From the NCBI RefSeq assembly GCF_009906955.1, contig NZ_CP047656.1, positions 1,240,001 to 1,304,000 on the forward strand: a stretch of 64,000 nt of DNA. The letters run 5' to 3'. This DNA comes from Paraglaciecola mesophila. GTDB taxonomy: Bacteria > Pseudomonadota > Gammaproteobacteria > Enterobacterales > Alteromonadaceae. This document shows, piece after piece, positions 56,643-64,000 of the stretch (positions are counted from its first letter, which is position 1; the number at the start of each line of letters is the position of its first letter). The position numbers and the translations under genes are program-made. Under the pieces are notes generated by a model. It did not search any database. It saw only the letters and a program-made list of their open reading frames with translations, and had not been told where the DNA came from.

Positions 56643-57683
56643 CTATACCACGATACCTTGAGGGTCAATTTCCGGCATCAGATTTTCCTGTAATTGATCC
56701 ATGTTATCGACCACGTCTTTCGGATCATCAAACAAGGCAATATGGAACATTGCATCCCCTTCTTGCACCAGCGGAATATTCTGCTTACCAATTATGATAC
56801 CTGAACGGTTTGCCAACAGTGGCTCGCTGTATGTGCCGGTAGGACTACACACATCAGCCAACACATCACCGCGCTTTACATAATCACCTAAGCTCTTACG
56901 ATCCCGGACAATACCGCTTTCTGGTGCGCGCAACCAAGAGCTTTTATATGCCACCAAGGGTTCAATTTTTGGCATTGAGCGGCGACGCTTCGACACCACA
57001 CCTAACGCCGCTAGCACATTAAATATGCCTTTCACACCGGCACGAATCGACAATTCATCAAAGCGTAAGGCTTCGCCTGCTTCATATAATAGGATTTTAG
57101 TACCCGTTTCATCCGCTGCTTGACGAAGTGAGCCATCACGTAAATCTGAGTTAAGCAGCACGGGTACACCAAAGGCGTGGGCCAATTCAGCGGTTTTCGG
57201 GTCCTTCAAGTTGGCTCTAATTTGCGGCAAGTTACTGCGATGAATTGCGCCTGTGTGTAAATCAATTCCATAATCACACTTGGCGGCAATTTCCGTTAAA
57301 AACATGTGGGCCAAACGCGAAGTCAATGAGCCATTGGGCGAGCCAGGAAATGAGCGATTCAAGTCACGACGATCAGGCATATAGCGGCTTTGCATCAACA
57401 TGCCATATACATTCACCATAGGCACTGCAATCACAGTGCCGGCGATTAATTTAAAAGAGGGTGAGTCCAGCACGCGGCGTACAATCTCAATCCCGTTTAA
57501 TTCGTCACCATGAATGGCGGCGCTAATAAATACGGTAGGCCCTTCCTTTTTAGCGCGTATAACTTCAACTGGAATAGACATGTCGGTATCTGTGTATAAG
57601 CGTGCAGCAGAGAGCTGTAACTTAGTACGCGAGCCGGGCTCAATAACATGATCGCCTATTTTTAGCGGAGCTGCTTTTACCAT
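56643..57683 (-). CDS. succinylglutamate desuccinylase/aspartoacylase family protein
   Basis: 346 residues, M14-like zinc deacylase. Zinc site in ISAAIHGDELNGIEIVRR (His and Glu) and DLHTGAIHRSN (His). C-terminal half has a biotinyl-like segment: APESGIVRDRKSLGDYVKRG and NRSGIIIGKQNIPLVQEGDA. This subgroup is regularly found beside rimK; it may remove glutamyl or acyl groups. Start is two bases downstream of the rimK stop, so co-translated. Confidence 0.9.
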   Translation of the reverse strand: MVKAAPLKIGDHVIEPGSRTKLQLSAARLYTDTDMSIPVEVIRAKKEGPTVFISAAIHGDELNGIEIVRRVLDSPSFKLIAGTVIAVPMVNVYGMLMQSRYMPDRRDLNRSFPGSPNGSLTSRLAHMFLTEIAAKCDYGIDLHTGAIHRSNLPQIRANLKDPKTAELAHAFGVPVLLNSDLRDGSLRQAADETGTKILLYEAGEALRFDELSIRAGVKGIFNVLAALGVVSKRRRSMPKIEPLVAYKSSWLRAPESGIVRDRKSLGDYVKRGDVLADVCSPTGTYSEPLLANRSGIIIGKQNIPLVQEGDAMFHIALFDDPKDVVDNMDQLQENLMPEIDPQGIVV

Positions 57684-57685
57684 GA

Positions 57686-58594
57686 CTACCCATTCCCTCG
57701 TGTTTTTGTGCTATGTGGCTTGGCTTTTTTGTTCTCGATAAATTCGATAATCATATTTGCAACATCCTTTGACGTCGCCGCTTCGATTCCTTCAAGGCCG
57801 GGTGAAGAATTTACTTCCATAACGACCGGTCCATGACTGGAGCGCAACAAATCAACGCCACACACGTTTAATCCCATTGCACCTGCTGCAGCCACTGCGG
57901 TTGCGCGCTCAACAGCCGTCAACTTAACTAACGTTGCGCTGCCCCCGCGATGTAAATTCGAGCGAAACTCTCCTGGAGCACCTTGGCGTTTCATGGCTGC
58001 CACGACTTTACCGCCTACCACGAAGCAACGAATATCTGCCCCGCCTGCTTCTTTAATGTATTCCTGAACTAAGATATTGGCTTTAATGCCCATAAAGGCT
58101 TCAACGATACTTTCTGCTGCTTTATTGGTGTCAGCTAAAACCACACCAATGCCCTGTGTGCCTTCAAGCAATTTAATCACCACAGGCGCACCGCCCACAT
58201 TGGCAATCAAATCTTTAATATTATCTGGACTATGAGCAAAGCCAGTGCGCGGCAAGCCAATTCCTTTGCGTGAAAGTAACTGCATTGAGCGCAACTTATC
58301 CCGTGAACGACTAATGGCAACTGATTCGTTGACACTAAAGCTACCCATCATTTCGAACTGACGCACAACGGCCGTACCGTAAAACGTCACTGATGCGCCT
58401 ATACGTGGAATGATCGCATCGTATTTAGGCAAAGGTTCACCTTTGAAACGCACCGAGGGTTTGTTGCTCGAAATATCCATATAACAATGCAAGGTATCTA
58501 TAATATCGACCTCATGCCCGCGGGCAATTGCAGCTTCTTGCAGACGACGGGTTGAGTACAGCTTCTTGTTACGAGATAAAATGGCAATTTTCAT
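57686..58594 (-). CDS. rimK: RimK-type alpha-L-glutamate ligase
   Basis: 302 residues, ATP-grasp fold; E. coli RimK (300) adds glutamates to the C-terminus of ribosomal protein S6. Starts [20 protein letters not shown] like the family. ATP site: [18 protein letters not shown]; metal and end motif: [37 protein letters not shown] matches the central hinge. Upstream is a 468-base gap with its promoter. Confidence 0.93.
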   Translation of the reverse strand: MKIAILSRNKKLYSTRRLQEAAIARGHEVDIIDTLHCYMDISSNKPSVRFKGEPLPKYDAIIPRIGASVTFYGTAVVRQFEMMGSFSVNESVAISRSRDKLRSMQLLSRKGIGLPRTGFAHSPDNIKDLIANVGGAPVVIKLLEGTQGIGVVLADTNKAAESIVEAFMGIKANILVQEYIKEAGGADIRCFVVGGKVVAAMKRQGAPGEFRSNLHRGGSATLVKLTAVERATAVAAAGAMGLNVCGVDLLRSSHGPVVMEVNSSPGLEGIEAATSKDVANMIIEFIENKKAKPHSTKTRGNG

Positions 58595-59062
58595 TATTTT
58601 TTCTTCTTTGGTTGAATGAGCTTAATAGACGAATGAAAAACACATAAAGTCACAGTACAGCACAAATAATTAAATCATGGGTTTAACCTGCCTTGAGACA
58701 GCGACAGGATACTGCCGTTAAGCCCACATTATGCACGTTTGCAGAAAATGACATTTTTCGCTTTTAAACACCATGACGCAGATCGTATATCGGCATAGCA
58801 AGCTTGCTTGTCTCTTGCGTCAAATTGAAAGCAAATTGCGCACGAGAGCGAGAGCGAACCTTTGGTTATTCACAAAATTGAACCATACTACCCCTGAAAA
58901 GTGAGAACTTTAAAACATAATTTGTACTTAAACTTACGATCTGAATTTAAACGTCGTGCGTAAACACGTTAACTGACCTGAAGTAACAAGAGTTTGAGAT
59001 GTCCATAATTGTGGTTGCAATCACTGTTTTGAATTAGGTACACACTATTTAGCGTTGATAAT
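58595..59062. other. divergent intergenic region
   Basis: 468 bases between rimK (reverse) and the solute-binding gene (forward), so two promoters are expected. I see one 12-base palindrome AGCAAGCTTGCT at 58797-58808 and no coding frame or RNA. No promoter could be chosen with confidence. Confidence 0.4.
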
Positions 59063-59803
59063 ATGCATATTAAACGGTTACAAACATTCGTCCTGATGCT
59101 GTCTGTGAGCTTTTCGCAGACATTCGCCATTTTCTATGCAGTTGCTCAACCTTTAGGAGCCAATGAAAACGCTTCGTTAATCACAACTGATTCATTTAGC
59201 AAACAATTCCTCATCACCTTCGTAGATTACCCGGGTGCAGAGCCCTATTTAGATGTGTTAAACGAAATATATACCGAACTTGGCTTTACGGTACACAAGG
59301 TCCCAGCGCCCGCACTTAGAGGTTTACAACTAGTGAACGAAGGCAAAGTCGATGCTGATGCTCATCGACTTGGACGTGTTGCCGCTCGCTTTGAGAACGT
59401 AATGCTAATAAAACCTGAACTGGTTCGCGCGACCCTCGTTCTACTGTGCAGAAGCGGTGTAGAATGCAACCGTAATATATTGAATAATAAAGAAAAAACA
59501 CTGCTTACAAACGAGCGTTCTCTTATATACTTAGAGGATTTTGACATTCAAACTAGCGTGATAAAAAAAGAGATAATCATAAACACCGTCGATATGCTGC
59601 GTACAAAGCGCGCCGATTATGCGACGTTCATGATAGATGAGAGACAGTTAGTCCCACCAGGTATGCAATATGTAAAGCTACGCAGCATATTCTTATATCA
59701 CACGATAAATAAAAAACACGCCCACCTGCTGCCCAAGATAGAAGCAAAAATGCGTACTAAGCGTTTGCAACTCAATGAAATACTTCTTTCGTCCAAAAGC
59801 TAA
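59063..59803 (+). CDS. periplasmic solute-binding protein, SBP_bac_3-like
   Basis: 246 residues. N-terminal hydrophobic signal LMLSVSFSQTFAIFYAVAQP. The mature chain resembles the amino-acid-binding fold used in lone signalling proteins: ITFVDYPGAEPYLDVLNEIY, GFTVHKVPAPALRGLQLVNE, GKVDADAHRLGRVAARFENV and a late INKKHAHLLPKIEAKM. No transporter genes adjoin it. Such orphans are common in Alteromonadales and their ligands are unknown. Confidence 0.75.
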   Translation: MHIKRLQTFVLMLSVSFSQTFAIFYAVAQPLGANENASLITTDSFSKQFLITFVDYPGAEPYLDVLNEIYTELGFTVHKVPAPALRGLQLVNEGKVDADAHRLGRVAARFENVMLIKPELVRATLVLLCRSGVECNRNILNNKEKTLLTNERSLIYLEDFDIQTSVIKKEIIINTVDMLRTKRADYATFMIDERQLVPPGMQYVKLRSIFLYHTINKKHAHLLPKIEAKMRTKRLQLNEILLSSKS

Positions 59804-59812
59804 AATTGCCCT

Positions 59813-61435
59813 TTAAGCCAATTGATATTGCTGGTGAATAAAATCGGCAGCACGCTCTGCGACCATAATTGTCGGAGCATTGGTGTTGCCTCCCACTAAA
59901 CGGGGAAAAACCGACGCATCTGCGACTCTTAGGCCCATTATGCCCCGCACATTTAACTGTTCATCCACGACGGCCATATCATCCTTATCAGCCCCCATCT
60001 TGCACGTGCCAACGGGATGATAAATGGTTTGGGCGTGCTGCTGAATAAATGCCAGTAACTGTTCTTCACTGTCTTTGCCTGCCCCTGGTAGCACCTCTTC
60101 CCCTTGATACTGAGCAAAGCCTTGCGATTGCAAAATTGCGCGGCCCTTGCGTATACCATCAATCATGACTTTTTGATCGTCAGGGTGCGATAAATACTGC
60201 GGATCGATAATAGCGGGTTGTGTAGGGTCGGCTGACGCTAGCGTAATCGTGCCGCGACTTTTTGGATACAGATTGCAAATATGCAAGCCGAAACCGTAAC
60301 CAAGCGCGGTTTGACGTCCATGGTCCTGCAAAATCGCGGGCAAAAAATGATACTGGATATCAGGTACATCCGTAGCGAAGTCACTTCTTACAAAGCCACC
60401 AGCCTCAGCAATATTCGACGATAAAATGTCGTTACGCTTGCGCCAATAATTAAACGCAGCCTGCACATATCGAGGCAATTTTGCCAGCGCCACAGCATAG
60501 CTCTCTTTTGATTTACAACGATATTGCACAATAGCGTCAAGGTGATCTTGTAAATTTTGCCCAACACCTGCCACGTCCCGCTCAACCTTAATGCCACGCT
60601 CGACTAAATGTTCTTTAGGACCGACACCAGAAAGCATAAGAAGCTGCGGCGAATTAACGGCTCCAGCACACAAAATAACTTCGTTTTGCGCACCAAGAGT
60701 CTGTGACTGACCATTGACCTTGATGGCAACACCATGGGCTCGATTGTCATTAATCAGTATCTTTTCTACCAATGCATGGGTGACAAGCGTAAAGCTCTTC
60801 CTTTGTTGAGCTAATGCTAAAAAGCACTTTGCGGTGGAACAACGTTCACCGTTTTTATGAGTGACTTGGTATAAGCCTAAACCTTCATGTTCAGCGCCAT
60901 TAAAATCGACATTTACTGGCACACCGACTTCTGTTGCTGCGTCAACAAATGACTGCGACATCGGGTTTACACAACGCAGATCATCAACGCCCAAAGGGCC
61001 ACCGACACCATGAAATGGATCTGCGCCGCGCTGTTGATCTTCAGACTTTTTAAAATAAGGCAACACACTGTCCCAATCCCAGCCATTGGCACCGTGTTGC
61101 GCCCAATTATCATAATCCTGTGGCACGCCGCGGATATAACACATAGCATTTATTGCGCTTGACCCACCCAAGGTCTTCCCCCTGGGCCAATACAGTTCGC
61201 GGTTATTCAAATGCGGCTGGGCAAGCGTATTGTAATTCCAGTTAATCGCTTTAAATCGAGATAAAAGGGCAAGGCCAAAAGGAATGTGTATAAGAGGGTT
61301 ACTGTCTTTTCCACCCGCTTCAATCAGGCAAACGCGGTAGTGTTCGTGTTCTGTCAATCTAGCAGCTAATGTACAACCTGCAGAGCCTGCCCCCACAATG
61401 ATAAAGTCAAACGTACTTGATGGAAGTTCTGACAT
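59813..61435 (-). CDS. GMC-family FAD oxidoreductase (choline/alcohol dehydrogenase-like)
   Basis: 540 residues. FAD-binding DFIIVGAGSAGCTLAARLTE near the start, GMC signatures LYWPRGKTLGGSSAINAMCY and GAVNSPQLLMLSGVGP, and the catalytic His in YHPVGTCKMG. C-terminal DASVFPRLVGGNTNAPTIMV is typical. Close to BetA in length, but no betaine aldehyde dehydrogenase or betI lies nearby, so I do not call it betA; an alcohol dehydrogenase of the AlkJ kind is as likely. Stop lies 9 bases from the convergent solute-binding gene stop. Confidence 0.9.
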   Translation of the reverse strand: MSELPSSTFDFIIVGAGSAGCTLAARLTEHEHYRVCLIEAGGKDSNPLIHIPFGLALLSRFKAINWNYNTLAQPHLNNRELYWPRGKTLGGSSAINAMCYIRGVPQDYDNWAQHGANGWDWDSVLPYFKKSEDQQRGADPFHGVGGPLGVDDLRCVNPMSQSFVDAATEVGVPVNVDFNGAEHEGLGLYQVTHKNGERCSTAKCFLALAQQRKSFTLVTHALVEKILINDNRAHGVAIKVNGQSQTLGAQNEVILCAGAVNSPQLLMLSGVGPKEHLVERGIKVERDVAGVGQNLQDHLDAIVQYRCKSKESYAVALAKLPRYVQAAFNYWRKRNDILSSNIAEAGGFVRSDFATDVPDIQYHFLPAILQDHGRQTALGYGFGLHICNLYPKSRGTITLASADPTQPAIIDPQYLSHPDDQKVMIDGIRKGRAILQSQGFAQYQGEEVLPGAGKDSEEQLLAFIQQHAQTIYHPVGTCKMGADKDDMAVVDEQLNVRGIMGLRVADASVFPRLVGGNTNAPTIMVAERAADFIHQQYQLA

Positions 61436-61670
61436 AATTTTGCGTCCATTTAACTTGAACTAGGTCATAGGTGAATGAGATTTTAAGGAAAGAGGCGCGC
61501 AGCAGCCAATAAAGATGCAGAAAGGCGTCGAGGTAGTTTCGCCTTCTTGATGTGCTTTTGTTACCTCGACTATTCCGCCGCTGTTCAGCTCATTTCGCTC
61601 GCCGAACACAAACAATGTAAATTAAATGTTAAGCGATGTCACCAGTTTTTTTACATAAGCATTTGTTTTG

Positions 61671-61686
61671 TTTGATCATTATCAAA
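61671..61686. promoter_or_regulatory. FNR-type box upstream of the prolyl oligopeptidase
   Basis: TTTGATCATTATCAAA fits the FNR/Anr consensus TTGAT-N4-ATCAA with perfect arms. It lies 151 bases upstream of the peptidase ATG and 236 bases upstream of the divergent GMC oxidoreductase start, the distance being long for direct action at either unless the transcript leader is long. Confidence 0.5.
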
Positions 61687-61836
61687 TTTAATCCATATTC
61701 ATAAGCGGTATCTATACATCTTTCGTCACAGTTTGAGATTTATCATCATAGTGAAAACTAAGGTAATATCCCTGCTGAATGCGCAACAATAGATGCATCA
61801 AAACATATAAAAACGACATAAATCAGGGTAATAAAA

Positions 61837-64000
61837 ATGAAATTAACGCTTATCGCAGTGGGTATAAGTACCTTATTAATGGGCTGTTCAACCGCGAACC
61901 AATCAAATCAACAATCAGCACCGTCAGGTGGTACATCAATTACGGGTAACCAACTTCAAAAAATGAACCTCTCCTATCCAAACACTAGAAAAGACGATGT
62001 AACCGATAGTTACTTTGGCACCCAAGTCGCTGATCCGTATCGTTGGTTAGAAGACGATATGAGCAGCGAAACCAAACAATGGGTTAAAGCTGAAAATGCG
62101 GTAACCCAAGCCTATCTAGCTCAGGTTCCTTCTAGAGACAAGCTGAAAGAGCGCTTAAAGGTATTGCTTGATTACGAAAAAGTCGGCGCTCCGTTTAAAG
62201 AAGGTAAATACACTTACTTCTTTAAAAACGACGGCCTGCAAAATCAAGCTGTGTTATACCGCCAACTAGACGATGGCGAGGCACACGTCTTTCTCGATCC
62301 AAATACCTTCAGTGAAGACGGCACGACCTCTTTAGCCAGCATTGAATTTTCCAAAGACGGCAGCTTAGTCACCTATTTGATTTCTGAAGGTGGCAGTGAC
62401 TGGCGTAAGGCTATTACTATTGATGTTGAAACCATGCAGAACGTGAGCGAAACCTTAACCGACCTCAAATTCAGTGACATTTCATGGTTAGGTAACGAAG
62501 GGTTTTATTACTCAAGCTACGACAAACCAGAAGGCAGTGAATTATCGGCTAAAACGGATCAACACAAGCTTTACTTTCACAGCCTAAAAGATAAGCAAAG
62601 TGAAGATACGCTTGTGTTTGGCGGAACGCAGGCGCAGAAAAATCGCTATGTTTCAGGACACGTCACCGAGGACAATCGTTATTTATTAATCAGTGCTGCG
62701 GTTTCTACGTCAGGTAACAAACTGTATTTGAAAGACTTAAATGAACCGGATAGCGAACTGGTGACCATTTTAGACAATACAGATTCAGACACCCAATTGC
62801 TTGATAATGATGGCAGTACGTTACTGTTAGTGACTAATTTAGCTGCGCCCAACAAGCGCGTTGTATCGGTAGATGCGAGTCAGCCTCAGCCTGAAAACTG
62901 GCAAGACTTTATCCCTGAAACAAATAACGTACTAGATGTATCAACCGGTGGTGGTTACATCTTTGCTAGCTATATGCTTGATGCGATCTCAAATGTTAAG
63001 CAACTGGACAAATCAGGCAAGTTAGTGCGCGAAATCACCTTGCCGGGAGTGGGCACAGCCAGTGGTTTTAGCGGTAAAAAAGATCAGCAGACCTTGTACT
63101 ACAGCTTCACTAATTATAAAACACCTAGCACTATTTTTAGCTTAGATGTAGAAAGCGGCGAATCAGCGGTTTACTTAAAATCGAAAGCGAAATTCGACAG
63201 TGATGCTTACGAGTCAAAGCAGGTCTTTTACACCTCAAAAGACGGCACAAAAGTCCCCATGATCATCACCCACAAAAAAGGTCTGAAACTAAATGGTAGC
63301 AACCCTACTATGCTCTACGGCTACGGTGGGTTTAACATCAGCTTGCAACCGGCGTTTAGTAGTGTCACTGCGGCTTGGCTTGAACAAGGTGGCGTATATG
63401 CAGTACCAAACTTACGTGGCGGCGGTGAATACGGAAAAGCATGGCATGACGCTGGCACGAAATTGCAAAAGCAAAATGTGTTTGATGACTTTATTGCTGC
63501 GGCCGAGTTTTTAATCGCGCAAAACTACACCAGCCCAGATTACTTGGCTATTCGTGGTGGCTCAAACGGTGGTTTGTTAGTCGGTGCGACTATGCTTCAG
63601 CGACCTGAACTGTTCAAAGTGGCTCTTCCGGCGGTTGGTGTACTCGACATGTTGCGTTATCACACTTTTACCGCTGGCGCAGGCTGGGCTTACGATTACG
63701 GCACAGCGCAAGACAGTAAAGAAATGTTTGATTATTTGATGACTTACTCTCCCGTGCAAAACGTACGTGACGGGGTGAACTACCCTGCGACACTTATCAC
63801 CACAGGGGATCATGATGATCGCGTAGTGCCAGCGCATTCCTTTAAGTTTGCAGCTGAATTACAGGCCAAACATACTGGCCCTAATCCCATGTTAATTCGC
63901 ATTGAAACTAACGCTGGTCATGGTGCCGGTACACCGATTAGCAAAACAATCGAACAGTACGCTGATATCTTTGGTTTCACTTTGTACAACATGGGTGTAA
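61837..64000 (+). CDS. prolyl oligopeptidase family serine peptidase (S9A), 3' end cut by window
   Basis: 721 codons are visible and the frame is still open at the last base, though nearly complete. Lipoprotein signal [17 protein letters not shown] (lipobox LMGC), so probably anchored in the outer membrane or periplasm. Propeller domain starts [20 protein letters not shown] and DPYRWLEDD. The catalytic triad is Ser576 in GGSNGG, Asp in [11 protein letters not shown] (about 661) and His695 in NAGHGAG. It cleaves short peptides after proline. AGGGTAA precedes the ATG. Confidence 0.95.
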   Translation, partial: MKLTLIAVGISTLLMGCSTANQSNQQSAPSGGTSITGNQLQKMNLSYPNTRKDDVTDSYFGTQVADPYRWLEDDMSSETKQWVKAENAVTQAYLAQVPSRDKLKERLKVLLDYEKVGAPFKEGKYTYFFKNDGLQNQAVLYRQLDDGEAHVFLDPNTFSEDGTTSLASIEFSKDGSLVTYLISEGGSDWRKAITIDVETMQNVSETLTDLKFSDISWLGNEGFYYSSYDKPEGSELSAKTDQHKLYFHSLKDKQSEDTLVFGGTQAQKNRYVSGHVTEDNRYLLISAAVSTSGNKLYLKDLNEPDSELVTILDNTDSDTQLLDNDGSTLLLVTNLAAPNKRVVSVDASQPQPENWQDFIPETNNVLDVSTGGGYIFASYMLDAISNVKQLDKSGKLVREITLPGVGTASGFSGKKDQQTLYYSFTNYKTPSTIFSLDVESGESAVYLKSKAKFDSDAYESKQVFYTSKDGTKVPMIITHKKGLKLNGSNPTMLYGYGGFNISLQPAFSSVTAAWLEQGGVYAVPNLRGGGEYGKAWHDAGTKLQKQNVFDDFIAAAEFLIAQNYTSPDYLAIRGGSNGGLLVGATMLQRPELFKVALPAVGVLDMLRYHTFTAGAGWAYDYGTAQDSKEMFDYLMTYSPVQNVRDGVNYPATLITTGDHDDRVVPAHSFKFAAELQAKHTGPNPMLIRIETNAGHGAGTPISKTIEQYADIFGFTLYNMGV

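Noticed and set aside
59813..61435. Naming the GMC oxidoreductase betA
   Set aside because: No betB, betI or choline transporter nearby and the GMC family is broad; substrate cannot be read from sequence.

Overview
The window reads as chromosome of a marine gammaproteobacterium of the Alteromonadaceae, most like Paraglaciecola (including the strain long called Pseudoalteromonas atlantica). This placement is an inference from gene order (leuS-lptE-holA-nadD-rsfS-rlmH-mrdA-rodA-mltB-rlpA-dacA-ybeD-lipB-lipA), moderate GC, a TonB receptor with a FecI/FecR pair, and an H-NOX/c-di-GMP locus of the Shewanella type. No rRNA, tRNA, CRISPR array, prophage or plasmid function was seen.

Layout. 1-15.5 kb: end of a Lon-like protease gene, an exported SRPBCC protein, then the conserved block for leucyl-tRNA synthesis, LPS assembly, replication clamp loading, NAD synthesis, ribosome silencing and rRNA methylation, the elongasome (PBP2, RodA), wall enzymes (MltB, RlpA, PBP5) and lipoate synthesis. 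15.5-17.7 kb: small accessory genes and two copies of a ~264 bp structured repeat, one of which splits a small gene. 17.7-27.1 kb: a membrane diguanylate cyclase, ppnP, a dienelactone hydrolase, a putative zinc metalloprotease, ansA, a cold-shock protein, and prmB-aroC-MFS with smrB divergent. 27.1-36.6 kb: a nitric-oxide/c-di-GMP signalling locus. 36.9-42.3 kb: a lone nucleotide-sugar dehydrogenase NAD domain, two small secreted or proline-rich proteins, a BaeS/BaeR-like pair and a YHYH lipoprotein. 42.4-50.7 kb: tpm, a NUDIX hydrolase, an ECF sigma/FecR/TonB-receptor system with an M14 peptidase, and a GNAT. 50.7-52.2 kb: a Y1 (RAYT-type) transposase between inverted tandem repeats. 52.9-56.4 kb: a MacAB-like exporter. 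56.6-58.6 kb: RimK and a partner deacylase. 59-64 kb: a solute-binding protein, a GMC oxidoreductase and a prolyl oligopeptidase cut by the window end.

Working together. In the signalling locus an H-NOX NO sensor (H104, YxSPR, four Cys) overlaps a soluble histidine kinase. Around it lie three receiver proteins: REC-EAL phosphodiesterase, HTH-REC regulator, and REC plus decayed HD-GYP. This matches the HnoX/HnoK/HnoB/HnoC/HnoD network of Shewanella oneidensis. Added here, inside the same operon, are a PhnD-like periplasmic binding protein and a second, membrane-bound kinase of the same HPK subtype, which suggests a second input to the same receivers.

Most unusual signal. The two ~264 bp repeats at 16731-16993 and 17308-17571 differ at many positions, yet their paired arms change together in at least four helices. 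This argues for selection on a folded RNA or single-stranded DNA. Exact removal of the second copy joins two ORF pieces in frame, which marks it as a mobile element.
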